Shown here one piece after another: positions 17,997 to 27,600 of a stretch of DNA of 64,000 bases (the stretch's first letter is position 1; every line of letters begins with the position of its first letter). The stretch covers positions 1 to 64,000 of the forward strand of contig NZ_PDLY01000003.1 of NCBI RefSeq assembly GCF_014048465.1, read 5' to 3'. The notes below the pieces were generated by a model, which worked only from the letters and a program-made list of their open reading frames with translations, did not search any database and was not told the origin of the DNA. The DNA comes from Bombella mellum. Its GTDB lineage: Bacteria > Pseudomonadota > Alphaproteobacteria > Acetobacterales > Acetobacteraceae. Made by a program: the position numbers and the translations under genes.

Positions 17997-18593
17997 GTGC
18001 GCATAAGCCCCGAAATCGAAACCCTGATGTCCCGTCTGGCCCGCCTGCCCGGTCTTGGCCCCCGTTCGGCCCGTCGGGCGGCCCTGGCTCTCCTCCAGGC
18101 TCCAGAAACACGTCTCCAGCCCCTGATCGCCGCCATGCAGGCGGCGGCACGGTCTGTCCATACCTGCCCGCAATGCGGGAATCTGGACAGCTGCACGCCC
18201 TGCTCGCTCTGTGCGGACCCGCAGCGTGATCCGTCGGTCATCTGTGTGGTGGAAACCGTGGGTGACCTCTGGGCACTGGAGCGGGCCGGAATGCACAGGG
18301 GGCGGTATCAGGTGCTGGGTGGCGTGCTGTCGGCCCTGTCCGGTCAGGGGCCGGAAGACCTCAATCTGACGGGTCTCATGGAGCGTGTGCGGTCAGGCGA
18401 GGTGGAGGAGGTCATCCTTGCCCTCGGGGCCACGGTGGATGGTGCGACCACGGCCCACTGGCTTCAGGAAAAACTGGCCCCTCATCAGGTGGCGGTGAGC
18501 CGTCTGGGGCATGGTGTCCCGATGGGGGGTGCGCTTGATGTGCTGGATGAGGGGACGCTGGCGGCCGCCATGTCGTCCCGGAAGGTTCTGTGA
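17997..18593 (+). CDS. recR: Recombination mediator RecR
   Basis: 198 aa. The N-terminal helix-hairpin-helix LARLPGLGPRSARRAALALL, the four-cysteine zinc finger CPQCGNLDSCTPCSLC, the Toprim domain beginning ICVVETVGDLWALERAG, and the Walker-like C-terminal tail are all present. With RecF and RecO it loads RecA at gaps. The start is GTG 17997. The stop overlaps the possible GTG start of the following SDR gene (GTGA), suggesting translational coupling. Confidence 0.96.
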   Translation: MRISPEIETLMSRLARLPGLGPRSARRAALALLQAPETRLQPLIAAMQAAARSVHTCPQCGNLDSCTPCSLCADPQRDPSVICVVETVGDLWALERAGMHRGRYQVLGGVLSALSGQGPEDLNLTGLMERVRSGEVEEVILALGATVDGATTAHWLQEKLAPHQVAVSRLGHGVPMGGALDVLDEGTLAAAMSSRKVL

Positions 18594-19348
18594 GCATGTT
18601 CGGCCTGTCTCCCCATATGCCCCGTGTTGCGCTGGTGACGGGGGGCGCACGCCGCCTTGGCCGGGCGATGGTGGAGATGCTGGCCCGGGAAGGCTTCGCC
18701 GTGGCCATCCATTGTCGCCGCAGCCGTGAGGAAGCCGATGCCCTGCTGAAGCGGATTGGTGGTCATGGCTGTGTCGTGCAGGCCGATCTGGCGGAGGAGG
18801 CCGCCCTGCTGCCCCTGCTGGCGGAGGTGGAGGCAGGACTTGGGCCGGTCGGTGTTCTCGTCAACAATGCATCCGTTTTTGAACGGGATGAACTGGGCGG
18901 CGTGACCCGCGAAAGCTGGGATGCGCACATGGAGCCGAACCTGCGTGCCCCGTTCGTCCTGTCCCAGGCCGTGGCCGCCTCCCTGCCGGATGGGGCTGAG
19001 GGACTGATCCTCAACATGCTGGACCAGCGTGTCTGGAATCTGACGCCCCATTTCGTCAGCTATACCGTGGCCCGTTCTGCCCTGTGGAGTCTGACCCGCA
19101 GCATGGCCCTGGGGCTGGCCCCCCGCATCCGGGTGAATGCCATCGGGCCGGGGCCTGTCCTGCCTGCCGCAGGTCAGTCTCTGGAACATTTCGAGACGAT
19201 GTGCCGCCGTACGCCGCTTCAGCGGGGAGCGGACCCGGATGAGATTGCCGCCATCGCCCGCATGTTCCTGATGCTGCCATCCGTCACGGGGCAGATGCTG
19301 GCCCCTGACGGCGGGCAGCATCTGAACTGGTCGCCTGCGGCGTCCTGA
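18590..19348 (+). CDS. Short-chain dehydrogenase/reductase, FolM/pteridine reductase-like, with catalytic Lys replaced
   Basis: 252 aa (GTG 18590 overlapping the recR stop; ATG 18596 is an equally plausible start). The Rossmann motif TGGARRLG is of the arginine-containing TGxRRxG type seen in pteridine reductases and FolM, which bind NADPH. NNAS is present. The usual catalytic YxxxK is YTVAR here: the tyrosine remains but the lysine is arginine (codon CGT). NAIGPGPVLP follows. The substrate is unknown; a dihydropteridine or 3-oxoacyl substrate would be expected from the family. The 3' end overlaps the convergent UbiC-like gene by 65 bases. Confidence 0.82.
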   Translation: MSMFGLSPHMPRVALVTGGARRLGRAMVEMLAREGFAVAIHCRRSREEADALLKRIGGHGCVVQADLAEEAALLPLLAEVEAGLGPVGVLVNNASVFERDELGGVTRESWDAHMEPNLRAPFVLSQAVAASLPDGAEGLILNMLDQRVWNLTPHFVSYTVARSALWSLTRSMALGLAPRIRVNAIGPGPVLPAAGQSLEHFETMCRRTPLQRGADPDEIAAIARMFLMLPSVTGQMLAPDGGQHLNWSPAAS

Positions 19349-19898
19349 CCTCAAGGGCCGCCTCTTCATAGCGTTCGATGAGGGTGGCAAAGCCGCTGCC
19401 ATCCGTCCGGCGATGGAGGATGGCCCGGTTTTCCAGCACGGTTCCTGGGGGCAGCCCCGTGAGGCGGCTTTCAAGACGCTGGCGGGAGAAGGTGGCCTCA
19501 CCGACGGCCCTGCCGAAGGGCACATGGCTTCCTGCCAGTTTCCGGCGGGCGTCTGGGGTCAGGCGGTCAGGCAGATACAGGTTCCACGCTTCGGACCATA
19601 CCGCCCGCCCGCAGAGAAGCTGGACGTGCCGGACGACCAGCCGGGCCGCAGGGGAAGCCTGCATGGCCTGTCTTGCTTCCCGCTGGAGGGCCGGGGCTGC
19701 CTTTCCGTCCAACAGGTGGGCCGTGATGGGAAGGGGACAGTGCTGTTGCAGGGTGGCCGTGGCACTGTCACGCTGCGACAGGTCCTGCGCCAGGGCCGCC
19801 GGTGTGGCGGGACGGGGCGTCACGGTGCGGGGAAGACTGCCATCATGGGCCGGTGCCGTCCGGGGCAGGCAGAGACAGACCATACAGAAAAGCCGCAT
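19284..19898 (-). CDS. Hypothetical exported protein, weak UbiC/chorismate-lyase-like resemblance
   Basis: 204 aa from ATG 19898. MRLFCMVCLCLPRTAPAHDG looks like a signal peptide. The region from about residue 75 (RLVVRHVQLLCGRAVWSEAWNLYLP) through VPFGRAVG to LPPGTVLENRAILHR, then FATLIERYEEA, recalls the UbiC/UTRA-like fold (PLG-type turn, late Arg/Glu pair), but I cannot assign chorismate lyase activity, and export would be unusual for that. The longer frame to 20108 would run through the acidic tail of the FYDLN gene and is rejected. The start lies 76 bases downstream of that gene. The 3' end overlaps the SDR gene. Confidence 0.55.
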   Translation of the reverse strand: MRLFCMVCLCLPRTAPAHDGSLPRTVTPRPATPAALAQDLSQRDSATATLQQHCPLPITAHLLDGKAAPALQREARQAMQASPAARLVVRHVQLLCGRAVWSEAWNLYLPDRLTPDARRKLAGSHVPFGRAVGEATFSRQRLESRLTGLPPGTVLENRAILHRRTDGSGFATLIERYEEAALEVRTPQATSSDAARRQGPASAP

Positions 19899-19974
19899 CC
19901 ATGCAGGAATGCGGCTCTGACGCAGAGGGACGGACCACCGGAGGCGGCCGTTCCCATGAGAAGGGCGGCAGCCC

Positions 19975-20292
19975 TCATGAATCGTCGCGGTCATCCTTGT
20001 CGGTCGAGACTTCGATGTCCTTGCTGATATCATCGTCATCATCCAAGTCATCATCATCGGAAATGACATCATCGTCATCGCCGGTGTCGATGTCCACATC
20101 ATCCTCATGGTCTTCCTGGGCGAGATTCTTGTCCTTCTCGTCCGCCAGTTCCTCTTCCTTCTTCAGGCGGGAGAGGTTGGTCGGCTGGGTTGTCCCGCAT
20201 TTCGGGCAGACGGCAGGCACGCGGTTCAGATCATAGAAGCGTGCATTACAATCGACGCATGTCCGTTTCAGACCAAGTTCTGGTTTTGCCAT
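19975..20292 (-). CDS. TIGR02300 family protein (FYDLN acid domain)
   Basis: 105 aa from ATG 20292. MAKPELGLKRTCVDCNARFYDLNRVPAVCPKCG is the defining N-terminus: the FYDLN motif between two CxxC pairs that probably bind zinc. The remaining ~60 residues are very acidic (runs of Asp with DDDD blocks), probably disordered. The family is nearly confined to Alphaproteobacteria and has no established role. It is divergent from aroA with a 227-base gap. Confidence 0.9.
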   Translation of the reverse strand: MAKPELGLKRTCVDCNARFYDLNRVPAVCPKCGTTQPTNLSRLKKEEELADEKDKNLAQEDHEDDVDIDTGDDDDVISDDDDLDDDDDISKDIEVSTDKDDRDDS

Positions 20293-20519
20293 AATGTTGA
20301 ATGCCCGTATTGCCACAAAAGATGAAGTGTCTGGGCCATGCCACCGAAACGCCCCGCTGTCAAATATTTCTCCCTCTGGCGGAAGAGGGGGCAAACTCCC
20401 GCTCCCTGTCCTGTTCCCGCAGGCAGAATTGCCGCATGAAGGGGACAGACTTTTCCGGATGAATGGAGTAATCTGGTCTCACATGAAATGATCCACCCCT
20501 GATGATGTGAAGCAGGCCT

Positions 20520-21848
20520 ATGACAGCACAGCGTCCCTTGACCGTTTCTTCCGCCCCGGCCGGGCTGGCGGGACGGGTCCGTGTTCCCGGAGACAAATCC
20601 ATCAGCCATCGTGCGCTGATGTTTGCCGCCCTTGCCGAGGGACGGACCCACATTACCGGCCTGCTGGAAGGTGAGGACGTACTGCGGACCGCCGAGGCCA
20701 TGCGTGCCCTCGGGGCCAGTGTCGTGCGGGAGGAGACCTGCTGGGTCGTGGATGGCTGTGGTGTTGCGGGGCTGAAAGAGCCTGCGGACGTGCTGGACAT
20801 GGGCAATTCCGGTACGGCTGCCCGGCTGCTTAGCGGCGTTCTGGCGACGCACCCCTTCATGAGCATCATGACCGGCGACGCCTCACTGCGCAGCCGCCCG
20901 ATGGGGCGTGTCAGTGTTCCGCTGGCCGAGATGGGGGCACGATTCGTGACCCGTGCGGGCCAGAAGCTGCCCATGGCCGTGGAAGGAACGGGCAGCGGGA
21001 AACCGCTGCATTACCGTCTGCCGGTGGCCTCGGCGCAGGTGAAGTCCGCCATCCTTCTTGCCGGTCTGAACTGTGAGGGTGAGACGGTTGTGGAAGAGCC
21101 TGCCCCGACCCGTGATCATACCGAGAACATGCTGCGTCATTTCGGCACGGAGGTGAAGGTCGAGGAGCTGCCCGGAGCCGGGCGGCGCATCACGCTGAAA
21201 GGTCCGGCCCGTCTCGTGGCGCAGGACGTGCTGGTGCCGGGGGACCCGTCATCGGCGGCGTTCCCGGTCGTGGCGGCCCTGCTGGTGCCGGGGTCGGAGA
21301 TCGTCGTCGAGGCCGTGGGTCAGAATCCTCTGCGGACCGGTCTGTTCAGGACCCTGAAGGAAATGGGAGCCTCTCTGGAAGTCCGTGATGAACGGACTGA
21401 AGGTGGCGAGGTCATCGGGGACCTGCATGTGCGTGCAGGCCGGCTGAAGGCGGTCGATGTTCCGGCCGTGCGGGTGCCGTCCATGATTGACGAATATCCG
21501 GTTCTGGCTGTGGCCTGTGCGTTTGCGGAGGGCACATCCCGTCTGCGGGGTCTTGCTGAGCTGCGGGTGAAGGAGAGTGACCGTCTGGCCTCCACCGTGG
21601 CCCTGCTGGAGGCCAACGGGGCGAAGGTGCATGTCGAAGGGGATGACCTGATCATCGAGGGGCAGAAAACCCTGCCCGGTGGCGGCAGGGTCCAGACCCA
21701 CATGGATCACCGGCTGGCCATGAGTGCCGCCGTGCTGGGGCTGGCGGCAGAGAAGCCCGTCCATATTGATGACACAGCCTTCATCGAGACCAGTTTCCCC
21801 GGCTTCGTGTCCCTGATGAACGGCCTCGGTGCGGGGCTGGAGGCATGA
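20520..21848 (+). CDS. aroA: 3-phosphoshikimate 1-carboxyvinyltransferase (EPSP synthase)
   Basis: 442 aa, shikimate pathway: adds enolpyruvate from PEP to shikimate-3-phosphate. GDKSISHRALMFAALAEG is the N-terminal S3P-binding signature; LDMGNSGTAARLL is the second signature; LRVKESDRLAS and the final DHRLAMS are present. The 96-101-type loop reads MGNSGTAAR, and the SRP(M)GR stretch follows. The order aroA-cmk-rpsA is widely conserved; cmk begins within the aroA stop (ATGA). Confidence 0.96.
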   Translation: MTAQRPLTVSSAPAGLAGRVRVPGDKSISHRALMFAALAEGRTHITGLLEGEDVLRTAEAMRALGASVVREETCWVVDGCGVAGLKEPADVLDMGNSGTAARLLSGVLATHPFMSIMTGDASLRSRPMGRVSVPLAEMGARFVTRAGQKLPMAVEGTGSGKPLHYRLPVASAQVKSAILLAGLNCEGETVVEEPAPTRDHTENMLRHFGTEVKVEELPGAGRRITLKGPARLVAQDVLVPGDPSSAAFPVVAALLVPGSEIVVEAVGQNPLRTGLFRTLKEMGASLEVRDERTEGGEVIGDLHVRAGRLKAVDVPAVRVPSMIDEYPVLAVACAFAEGTSRLRGLAELRVKESDRLASTVALLEANGAKVHVEGDDLIIEGQKTLPGGGRVQTHMDHRLAMSAAVLGLAAEKPVHIDDTAFIETSFPGFVSLMNGLGAGLEA

Positions 21849-22498
21849 GCAGGCGGGGCATGAAATATCCGGTCATCGCCATTGATGGTCCCGCCGCAGC
21901 GGGCAAGGGCACGCTGGCCCGCCAGCTGGCGGACACGCTGGAGCTGCCCTATCTGGACACGGGGCTGCTGTATCGGGCCGTGGCCCGCCGGGTGCTGGAC
22001 CAGGGTGGCGACCCGGCCCATGACGGGCCGGAACAGGCCCGCCAGCTTGTCCCGGAGGACATGCGCCGGACCGACCTGCGGGAGCCGGAGGTGGATCGTG
22101 CCGCCTCCGCCGTGGCCCGTCATCCGGAGGTCCGGGAGGCCCTGCTGGAGCGGCAGCGTCATTTCGGGCGTGCCCGGGGTGCCGTTGTGGATGGAAGGGA
22201 CATCGGCACGGTCGTGTTTCCTGATGCCTCAGCCAAGTTTTTCATCACGGCGTCACCGGAGGTCCGGGCGCAGCGGCGGTACATGCAGCGTCATGGCCAT
22301 CCATGCACCGACTCGGCCGTTCTGGCGGAGGAGGTGGCGGCCATCAACGCCCGGGACCAGCAGGATGCGGCCCGTGAGACGGCCCCCCTCCGGCCTGCCG
22401 AGGATGCCGTGCGGATCGTCACGGATGATCTTGATGCTGCGGGCGTGCTGGACCGTGTCTGCCACATTCTGCAGGAGAAGGGCATCATCCGGCGCTGA
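21845..22498 (+). CDS. cmk: Cytidylate kinase
   Basis: 217 aa, phosphorylates CMP and dCMP. The P-loop IDGPAAAGKGTLARQLA is characteristic of cytidylate kinase (GPAxxGKGT). YLDTGLLYRAVARRVL binds the nucleotide, and VVDGRDIGTVVFPDA and FFITASPEVRAQRR are later family motifs. ATG 21845 overlaps the aroA stop by four bases, supporting coupled translation; ATG 21860 is an alternative that begins directly before the P-loop. Confidence 0.95.
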   Translation: MSRRGMKYPVIAIDGPAAAGKGTLARQLADTLELPYLDTGLLYRAVARRVLDQGGDPAHDGPEQARQLVPEDMRRTDLREPEVDRAASAVARHPEVREALLERQRHFGRARGAVVDGRDIGTVVFPDASAKFFITASPEVRAQRRYMQRHGHPCTDSAVLAEEVAAINARDQQDAARETAPLRPAEDAVRIVTDDLDAAGVLDRVCHILQEKGIIRR

Positions 22499-22756
22499 TT
22501 CATATCTTCGGTGTTGACAGCCCCCCCTTTATGCGTGTTGGTGAGGGTGTATGTGATGCCGTACAGCCCACGGCATCGTGGCCCTTCGTGCCGTCCGGCA
22601 TGGGGCAAGTGATTGATGACGACTTCCGCTCCGGGCTGTGGAGCCGGGAGGAGACGTCGTTTTTTCCGGTCCGTCCTGATTTCTGCGTGGCCGGGGGATG
22701 CGGCGCATGGCTGGGTGCCGGGCACAGGCTGCGGCACTCTGGAATGCTGGAAATAC
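22499..22756 (+). promoter_or_regulatory. rpsA leader region with hairpins
   Basis: 258 bases between cmk and rpsA. A perfect TTGACA stands at 22514-22519, without a convincing -10 at the proper distance. GATGCCGT (22555-22562) pairs perfectly with ACGGCATC (22570-22577) around a seven-base loop, and CTCCGGGCT / AGCCGGGAG pairs with one mismatch near 22630-22651. In E. coli the rpsA leader folds into hairpins used for autogenous control by S1; the same role here is inference. Confidence 0.45.
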
Positions 22757-24466
22757 ATGGCTTCTGCCACTCAGAATACACCGGAACACGGTAAAGAAGA
22801 TTTTGCTGCTCTGCTGGAAGAGACACTGGGCAGCGACAGTGCGTTTGACGGTACCGTCGTACGCGGTCGTGTCATCCGTCTGACAGACGATCACGCCATT
22901 GTCGATGTCGGCCTGAAGAGCGAAGGGCGTGTGGCCCTGCGTGAGTTCGGCCCTGTGGGCACGACCCCGGATGTGAAGCCGGGTGACGTGTTCGAGCTGT
23001 TCATCGAGCGTTACGAGGACCGTGACGGTTCCATCGTGCTCTCCCGTGAGAAGGCCCGCCGTGAAGAGGCATGGACCGCTCTGGAGAGTGCCTTCGCTCA
23101 CAACCAGCGTGTCAACGGCACGATCTATGGCCGTGTGAAGGGTGGCTTCACGGTCGATCTGGGTGGTGCCATGGCCTTCCTGCCGGGCAGCCAGGTGGAC
23201 ATCCGCCCCGTACGTGACGTCGGGCCGCTGATGGGCCAGCCGCAGCCGTTCCAGATCCTGAAGATGGACCGTGCCCGTGGCAACATCGTCGTGTCACGTC
23301 GTGCCGTTCTGGAAGAGACCCGTGCCGAGCAGCGTTCCGAGCTGATCCAGGGCCTGAAGGAAGGCATGATCCTCGATGGTGTCGTCAAGAACATCACCGA
23401 TTACGGTGCGTTCGTTGATCTCGGCGGCGTTGATGGCCTGCTGCATGTCACCGACATCGCCTGGAAGCGCATCAACCATCCGTCTGAAGCCCTTCAGATC
23501 GGCCAGCCTGTCCGTGTGCAGGTGATCCGTTTCAACTCCGACACGCAGCGCATCTCCCTGGGCATGAAGCAGCTCGAGGCTGATCCGTGGGAGAACGTGG
23601 CCGTCAAGTATCCGGTCAATGCCCGCTTCACGGGCCGCGTGACCAACATCACGGACTACGGTGCATTCGTCGAGCTGGAGCCGGGCGTTGAAGGTCTGGT
23701 TCACGTCTCCGAAATGTCCTGGACGAAGAAGAACGTCCATCCGGGCAAGATCGTGGCCACCTCCCAGGAGGTCGAGGTCATGGTGCTGGATGTGGACAGC
23801 GCAAAGCGTCGCATCTCCCTGGGCCTGAAGCAGGTTCAGCGCAACCCGTGGGAGCAGTTCGCTGAGGAGCACAAGGTTGGCTCCGTCATCGAAGGCGAGA
23901 TCCGTAACATCACCGAGTTCGGTCTGTTCATCGGCCTGTCCGCCGACATCGACGGCATGGTCCACATGTCCGACCTGTCCTGGGATGAGTCCGGCGAAGA
24001 GGTCATGAAGCGTTACGAGAAGGGCCAGGTCGTCCAGGCCAAGGTTCTCGACGTGGATGCCGAGAAGGAACGCATCTCCCTGGGCATCAAGCAGCTTCAG
24101 GAAGACCCGGCTGCCGATGTTCTGGACCGCATCAACAAGGGTGATGTCGTCACCTGCGTCGTGACCGCCGTCCAGAGCAACGGGATCGAGGTCAAGGTCG
24201 ATGACGTCCTGACGGGCTTCATCCGCCGTGGCGAGCTGGCCCGTGACAAGAGCGAGCAGCGTCCGGAACGCTTCGCCGTTGGCGAGAAGGTCGATGCCAA
24301 GGTGGTCGGTCTGGACCGTTCTTCCCGCAAGCTGTCCCTGACCATCCGTGGTCGTGAGGTCGAGGAAGACAAGCAGGCCATCAGCGAGTACGGCTCTTCT
24401 GACTCCGGTGCGTCCCTCGGTGACATCCTTGGTGCGGCCATCCGTCGTCGCAGCACGGAAGACTGA
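22757..24466 (+). CDS. rpsA: 30S ribosomal protein S1
   Basis: 569 aa from ATG 22757 (MASATQNTPEHGKEDF). Six S1 (OB-fold) domains can be followed, for example VRGRVIRLTDDHAIVDVGLKSEG, VVKNITDYGAFVDLGGVDGLLHV, VTNITDYGAFVELEPGVEGLVHV and IRNITEFGLFIGLSADIDGMVHM. It binds mRNA upstream of the start codon and helps structured or SD-poor mRNAs enter the ribosome. Codon use is markedly more biased than in neighbours, as expected of a highly expressed gene. A longer upstream frame is unsupported. A strong terminator follows at 24524. Confidence 0.97.
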   Translation: MASATQNTPEHGKEDFAALLEETLGSDSAFDGTVVRGRVIRLTDDHAIVDVGLKSEGRVALREFGPVGTTPDVKPGDVFELFIERYEDRDGSIVLSREKARREEAWTALESAFAHNQRVNGTIYGRVKGGFTVDLGGAMAFLPGSQVDIRPVRDVGPLMGQPQPFQILKMDRARGNIVVSRRAVLEETRAEQRSELIQGLKEGMILDGVVKNITDYGAFVDLGGVDGLLHVTDIAWKRINHPSEALQIGQPVRVQVIRFNSDTQRISLGMKQLEADPWENVAVKYPVNARFTGRVTNITDYGAFVELEPGVEGLVHVSEMSWTKKNVHPGKIVATSQEVEVMVLDVDSAKRRISLGLKQVQRNPWEQFAEEHKVGSVIEGEIRNITEFGLFIGLSADIDGMVHMSDLSWDESGEEVMKRYEKGQVVQAKVLDVDAEKERISLGIKQLQEDPAADVLDRINKGDVVTCVVTAVQSNGIEVKVDDVLTGFIRRGELARDKSEQRPERFAVGEKVDAKVVGLDRSSRKLSLTIRGREVEEDKQAISEYGSSDSGASLGDILGAAIRRRSTED

Positions 24467-24523
24467 GAGAGCATCTCCTAGATAAGGGAAAATACAGGAT
24501 TATTTTCTCTGGATCGGGATAAT

Positions 24524-24556
24524 AAAAGGGTGGTCCAACGACCACCCTTTTATTGT
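24524..24556 (+). terminator. Intrinsic terminator after rpsA
   Basis: A perfect 12-bp stem AAAAGGGTGGTC (24524-24535) / GACCACCCTTTT (24540-24551) with a four-base loop, followed by ATTGTTT. It ends the aroA-cmk-rpsA unit and isolates the glycosyltransferase cluster downstream. Confidence 0.95.
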
Positions 24557-24697
24557 TTCACGCTGGTAATGGTGATAAATCCCTGTCAGGAGCGTGCTCC
24601 ATAAGAGGGTGTTTTTGTTGTAATTAAGCCGTTATTGCGGTCTGCCAGGTGCGGGCGGGCTGTAAGATAGGGTCTGCTTCATGGTGTGGGGTTATTA

Positions 24698-27600
24698 ATG
24701 GCAATTATCTATAATACAAATTATACCCATAACCCGAATGCTTATCTGACACTTGCGATACAGCGTGCGGCAGAAGAGCTCTTTGGGAAAGAGAACATTT
24801 TCGTCGCTGACAACATGAGCCTGGCAGGTGCGGCGGCCTCCGGCCAGCATGACACCCTGCTCTGCATCGACGGGCAGCGTCTCAACCAGGCTCTGATCCG
24901 CCGCGTGCGGTCCGCCTTCAAGACCGTGATCCTGTGGACGTTTGAAGACCCGTTCATGCAGGACGTCAACGCCCAGCTCGTGCCGCTTTTCGATTACATT
25001 TTCACGAATGACCCCGCCTCCGTGGAGGTCTATCAGGGCAAGGGGCATTATCTGCCACTGGCCGCCAGTCCGAGCCTGCACGAACGCCCGGTCAGGAACA
25101 GGGCGGACTGTGACTATGACCTGTTCTTTGCCGGCACGATGTGGCCGAACCGGGTGCGCACCCTGCGGCGTGTTCTGGCCAGTTTCCCGGACGTGCGGCT
25201 GAAACTCGTCTGCCCGAGCAACGAATATCTGCCGCCCCTGCCTGATGACATTGCCGCCCTGGCTCTCCAGCGGCCTGTCAGCCATGAGGCGTTCATCGAC
25301 TTTGCCAATGTCAGTGCCGTGACGCTGACCATGTTCCGTGACTATGCCAGCCACGGTGATGTCAGCCAAGCGACGGCCCCCGGCCCACGCTACTTCGAGC
25401 TGGGTCTGGCCGGTACGGCGCAGGTAGTCGAGGTTGCCTCCGGCATGGATGTTGAGCACTTCAGGAGTGTGGATGGCATTCATCTGGCGCATGATGATGA
25501 TGAGGTTGTCGAGCAGATTGCGAAGCTGCTGGATGACAGCAAGCTGAGGCAGCGTTCCGCCACGGCGGCCCAGAAGTCGGTGCTCAGCCAGCATCTCTAC
25601 ACGCACCGTCTCAAGGCCATCCAGACGGTGACGGAGGCGGATTTCGGCCGCTGTGCACCATCCAAGGTCGTGCCGACCCCACGGCGCAACCGGCTGCGGG
25701 TGCTCTTCTGTACGCATTCCACCATCCATGAGCAGGTCTGGGGTGGGGTCGAGGTCTACCAGCGGGAGCTGTGTTCCTTCCTTGGCCGGGACGTCGAGTT
25801 CTTTTTCTGGCTGCGCCGGGGCACGTACTGTCGTCTTCTCTCGGCCAACGGACATGAACTGGAGCGTTTCGACATCGTCGAGCGTGGCTGGGACGACATC
25901 GTCTGCGATGCACAGGAGGAGACGGCCTTCTCCAGCGTCCTGAGCCAGTATAATGTGGATGTCGTCCACTTCCAGCATCTCGGGCATCATGCCCTGTCAC
26001 TGCCGCTCATCGCCAAGGCCAGCGGGGCGGGTGTCCTGTTCTCGGCCCATGATTTCTGGCTGGTCTCTTCACGCTACAATCTCCTGAATCAGGACATGCG
26101 CTATTCCGAGGGAGAGTTCGGCTCCGTTCTGGCGATGGACATCATGCTGAAGCTAGCCGAGGGGATCGAGTATGGCGGGGAGCAGACACGCCGTGCCTTC
26201 GTGGACCGGATGCTGCATCATGTGGATGCGATCATGTTCGGGACGAAACATTCCCGTGATTTCTTCCACCATGTCTACCCTGTGCTGGACCGGAAAATCA
26301 GCCTGATAAACGGCATTCCCAGCCCTGACGTGACGCTGCCGGTCGTCCCCAACGAGTACCGGCCTCTGGATGGCCGCCCCATGGGTGTGGCGGTGGTCGG
26401 CAACTTTGCCCGTACCAAGGGGGCTGACAGCATCATCTCCCTGATCGAGGCGGCCCATCCGGAGCATTTCCACTTCCACATCCTCGGCTACATCCATCCG
26501 GACTACCAGACCGTCATGGAAAGCATGATGAGCCGACCCAACGTGACGGTTCACGGGCGGTATGACGTCGGCAACACGGATGTCATGAAAAAGGCTGACG
26601 TGGCCCTGTTCCTGTCCATATGGCCCGAGACGTACTGCATTTCCCTGTCCGAGGCCTGGCAGTACGGGCTTGTGCCGATCGTGACGAATGTCGGTGCCCT
26701 GGATGATCGGGTGAAGGATGGTGTCAACGGCTTCAAGGTGCCCATCAGCCGCCCGGACAGGGTGCTGGAGCGTCTGGAGCTTCTGCGGTCGTCCGAAGAC
26801 ATCCGCAAGGCGATGATGAAAGCCATCACGCCCGACCTGTGGACGCATGAGGGTGAGTATACCGAGGGCCTGCTGAAGCTCTATCATGACCTGGCCCCAC
26901 GGCGGCTGCTTGGTGTCTCCGACCTCATGCTGGATGCTGGCCAGATCAACCTTCTGCCCATTTCCTCATGGAAGAACCAGGCTCCGCCCCGGCACATCTT
27001 TGACCCGCCGCTGGTGCGGGACCTTGCCATCAGCCTGCCGCCGCATATCAATGACTGGTTCGCCATTCAGGGGGCAAACTGCTATCTGGATGACATCTGC
27101 CACCACGTGCTGGTCGAGGGTGCGGAGAAGACCTTCCAGCCGGCGGACGAGTTCCATCTCCGTGGCTGGCTGTTCCTGCCGGGCGTGACCACGTCAGGGC
27201 AGATTCATGTCGTGCTCATCAACGGGGACAGGAACAGCCCGCTCATCTTCCTGAAGAGCGAGCGTGAGATCCGTACCGACATTTCGGACCTGTTCGGCAA
27301 CGACGTTCCCCGCCGGTCCGGCTTCTCCGCCAAGGCGGCCCTGCGGGGCAAGTGGTGTGAGGGGTGGTACCGCATCGGTGTCATCAATTCCATCAATGGC
27401 CGGGGTGCGTTCCAGATGCTGTCCTACGGTCTTGAGGTCGAAGGCGGCAAGATCAAGAGTATCCGGGCATGCAGGCCGGACAATGACATCATCCTGAGCG
27501 ACTTCCACAGGGTCGTGAATGACGACACCGTGCTGCGGGGTGTTCCGCTCGCCCGTTTCCCGCGGGGACGTCTGTTTGCGCAGGAGCAGGGGGTCCAGTT

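Noticed and set aside
22514-22519. Strong promoter for rpsA at TTGACA
   Set aside because: The -35 is perfect but no acceptable -10 follows at 16-18 bases, so it is reported only as part of the leader.
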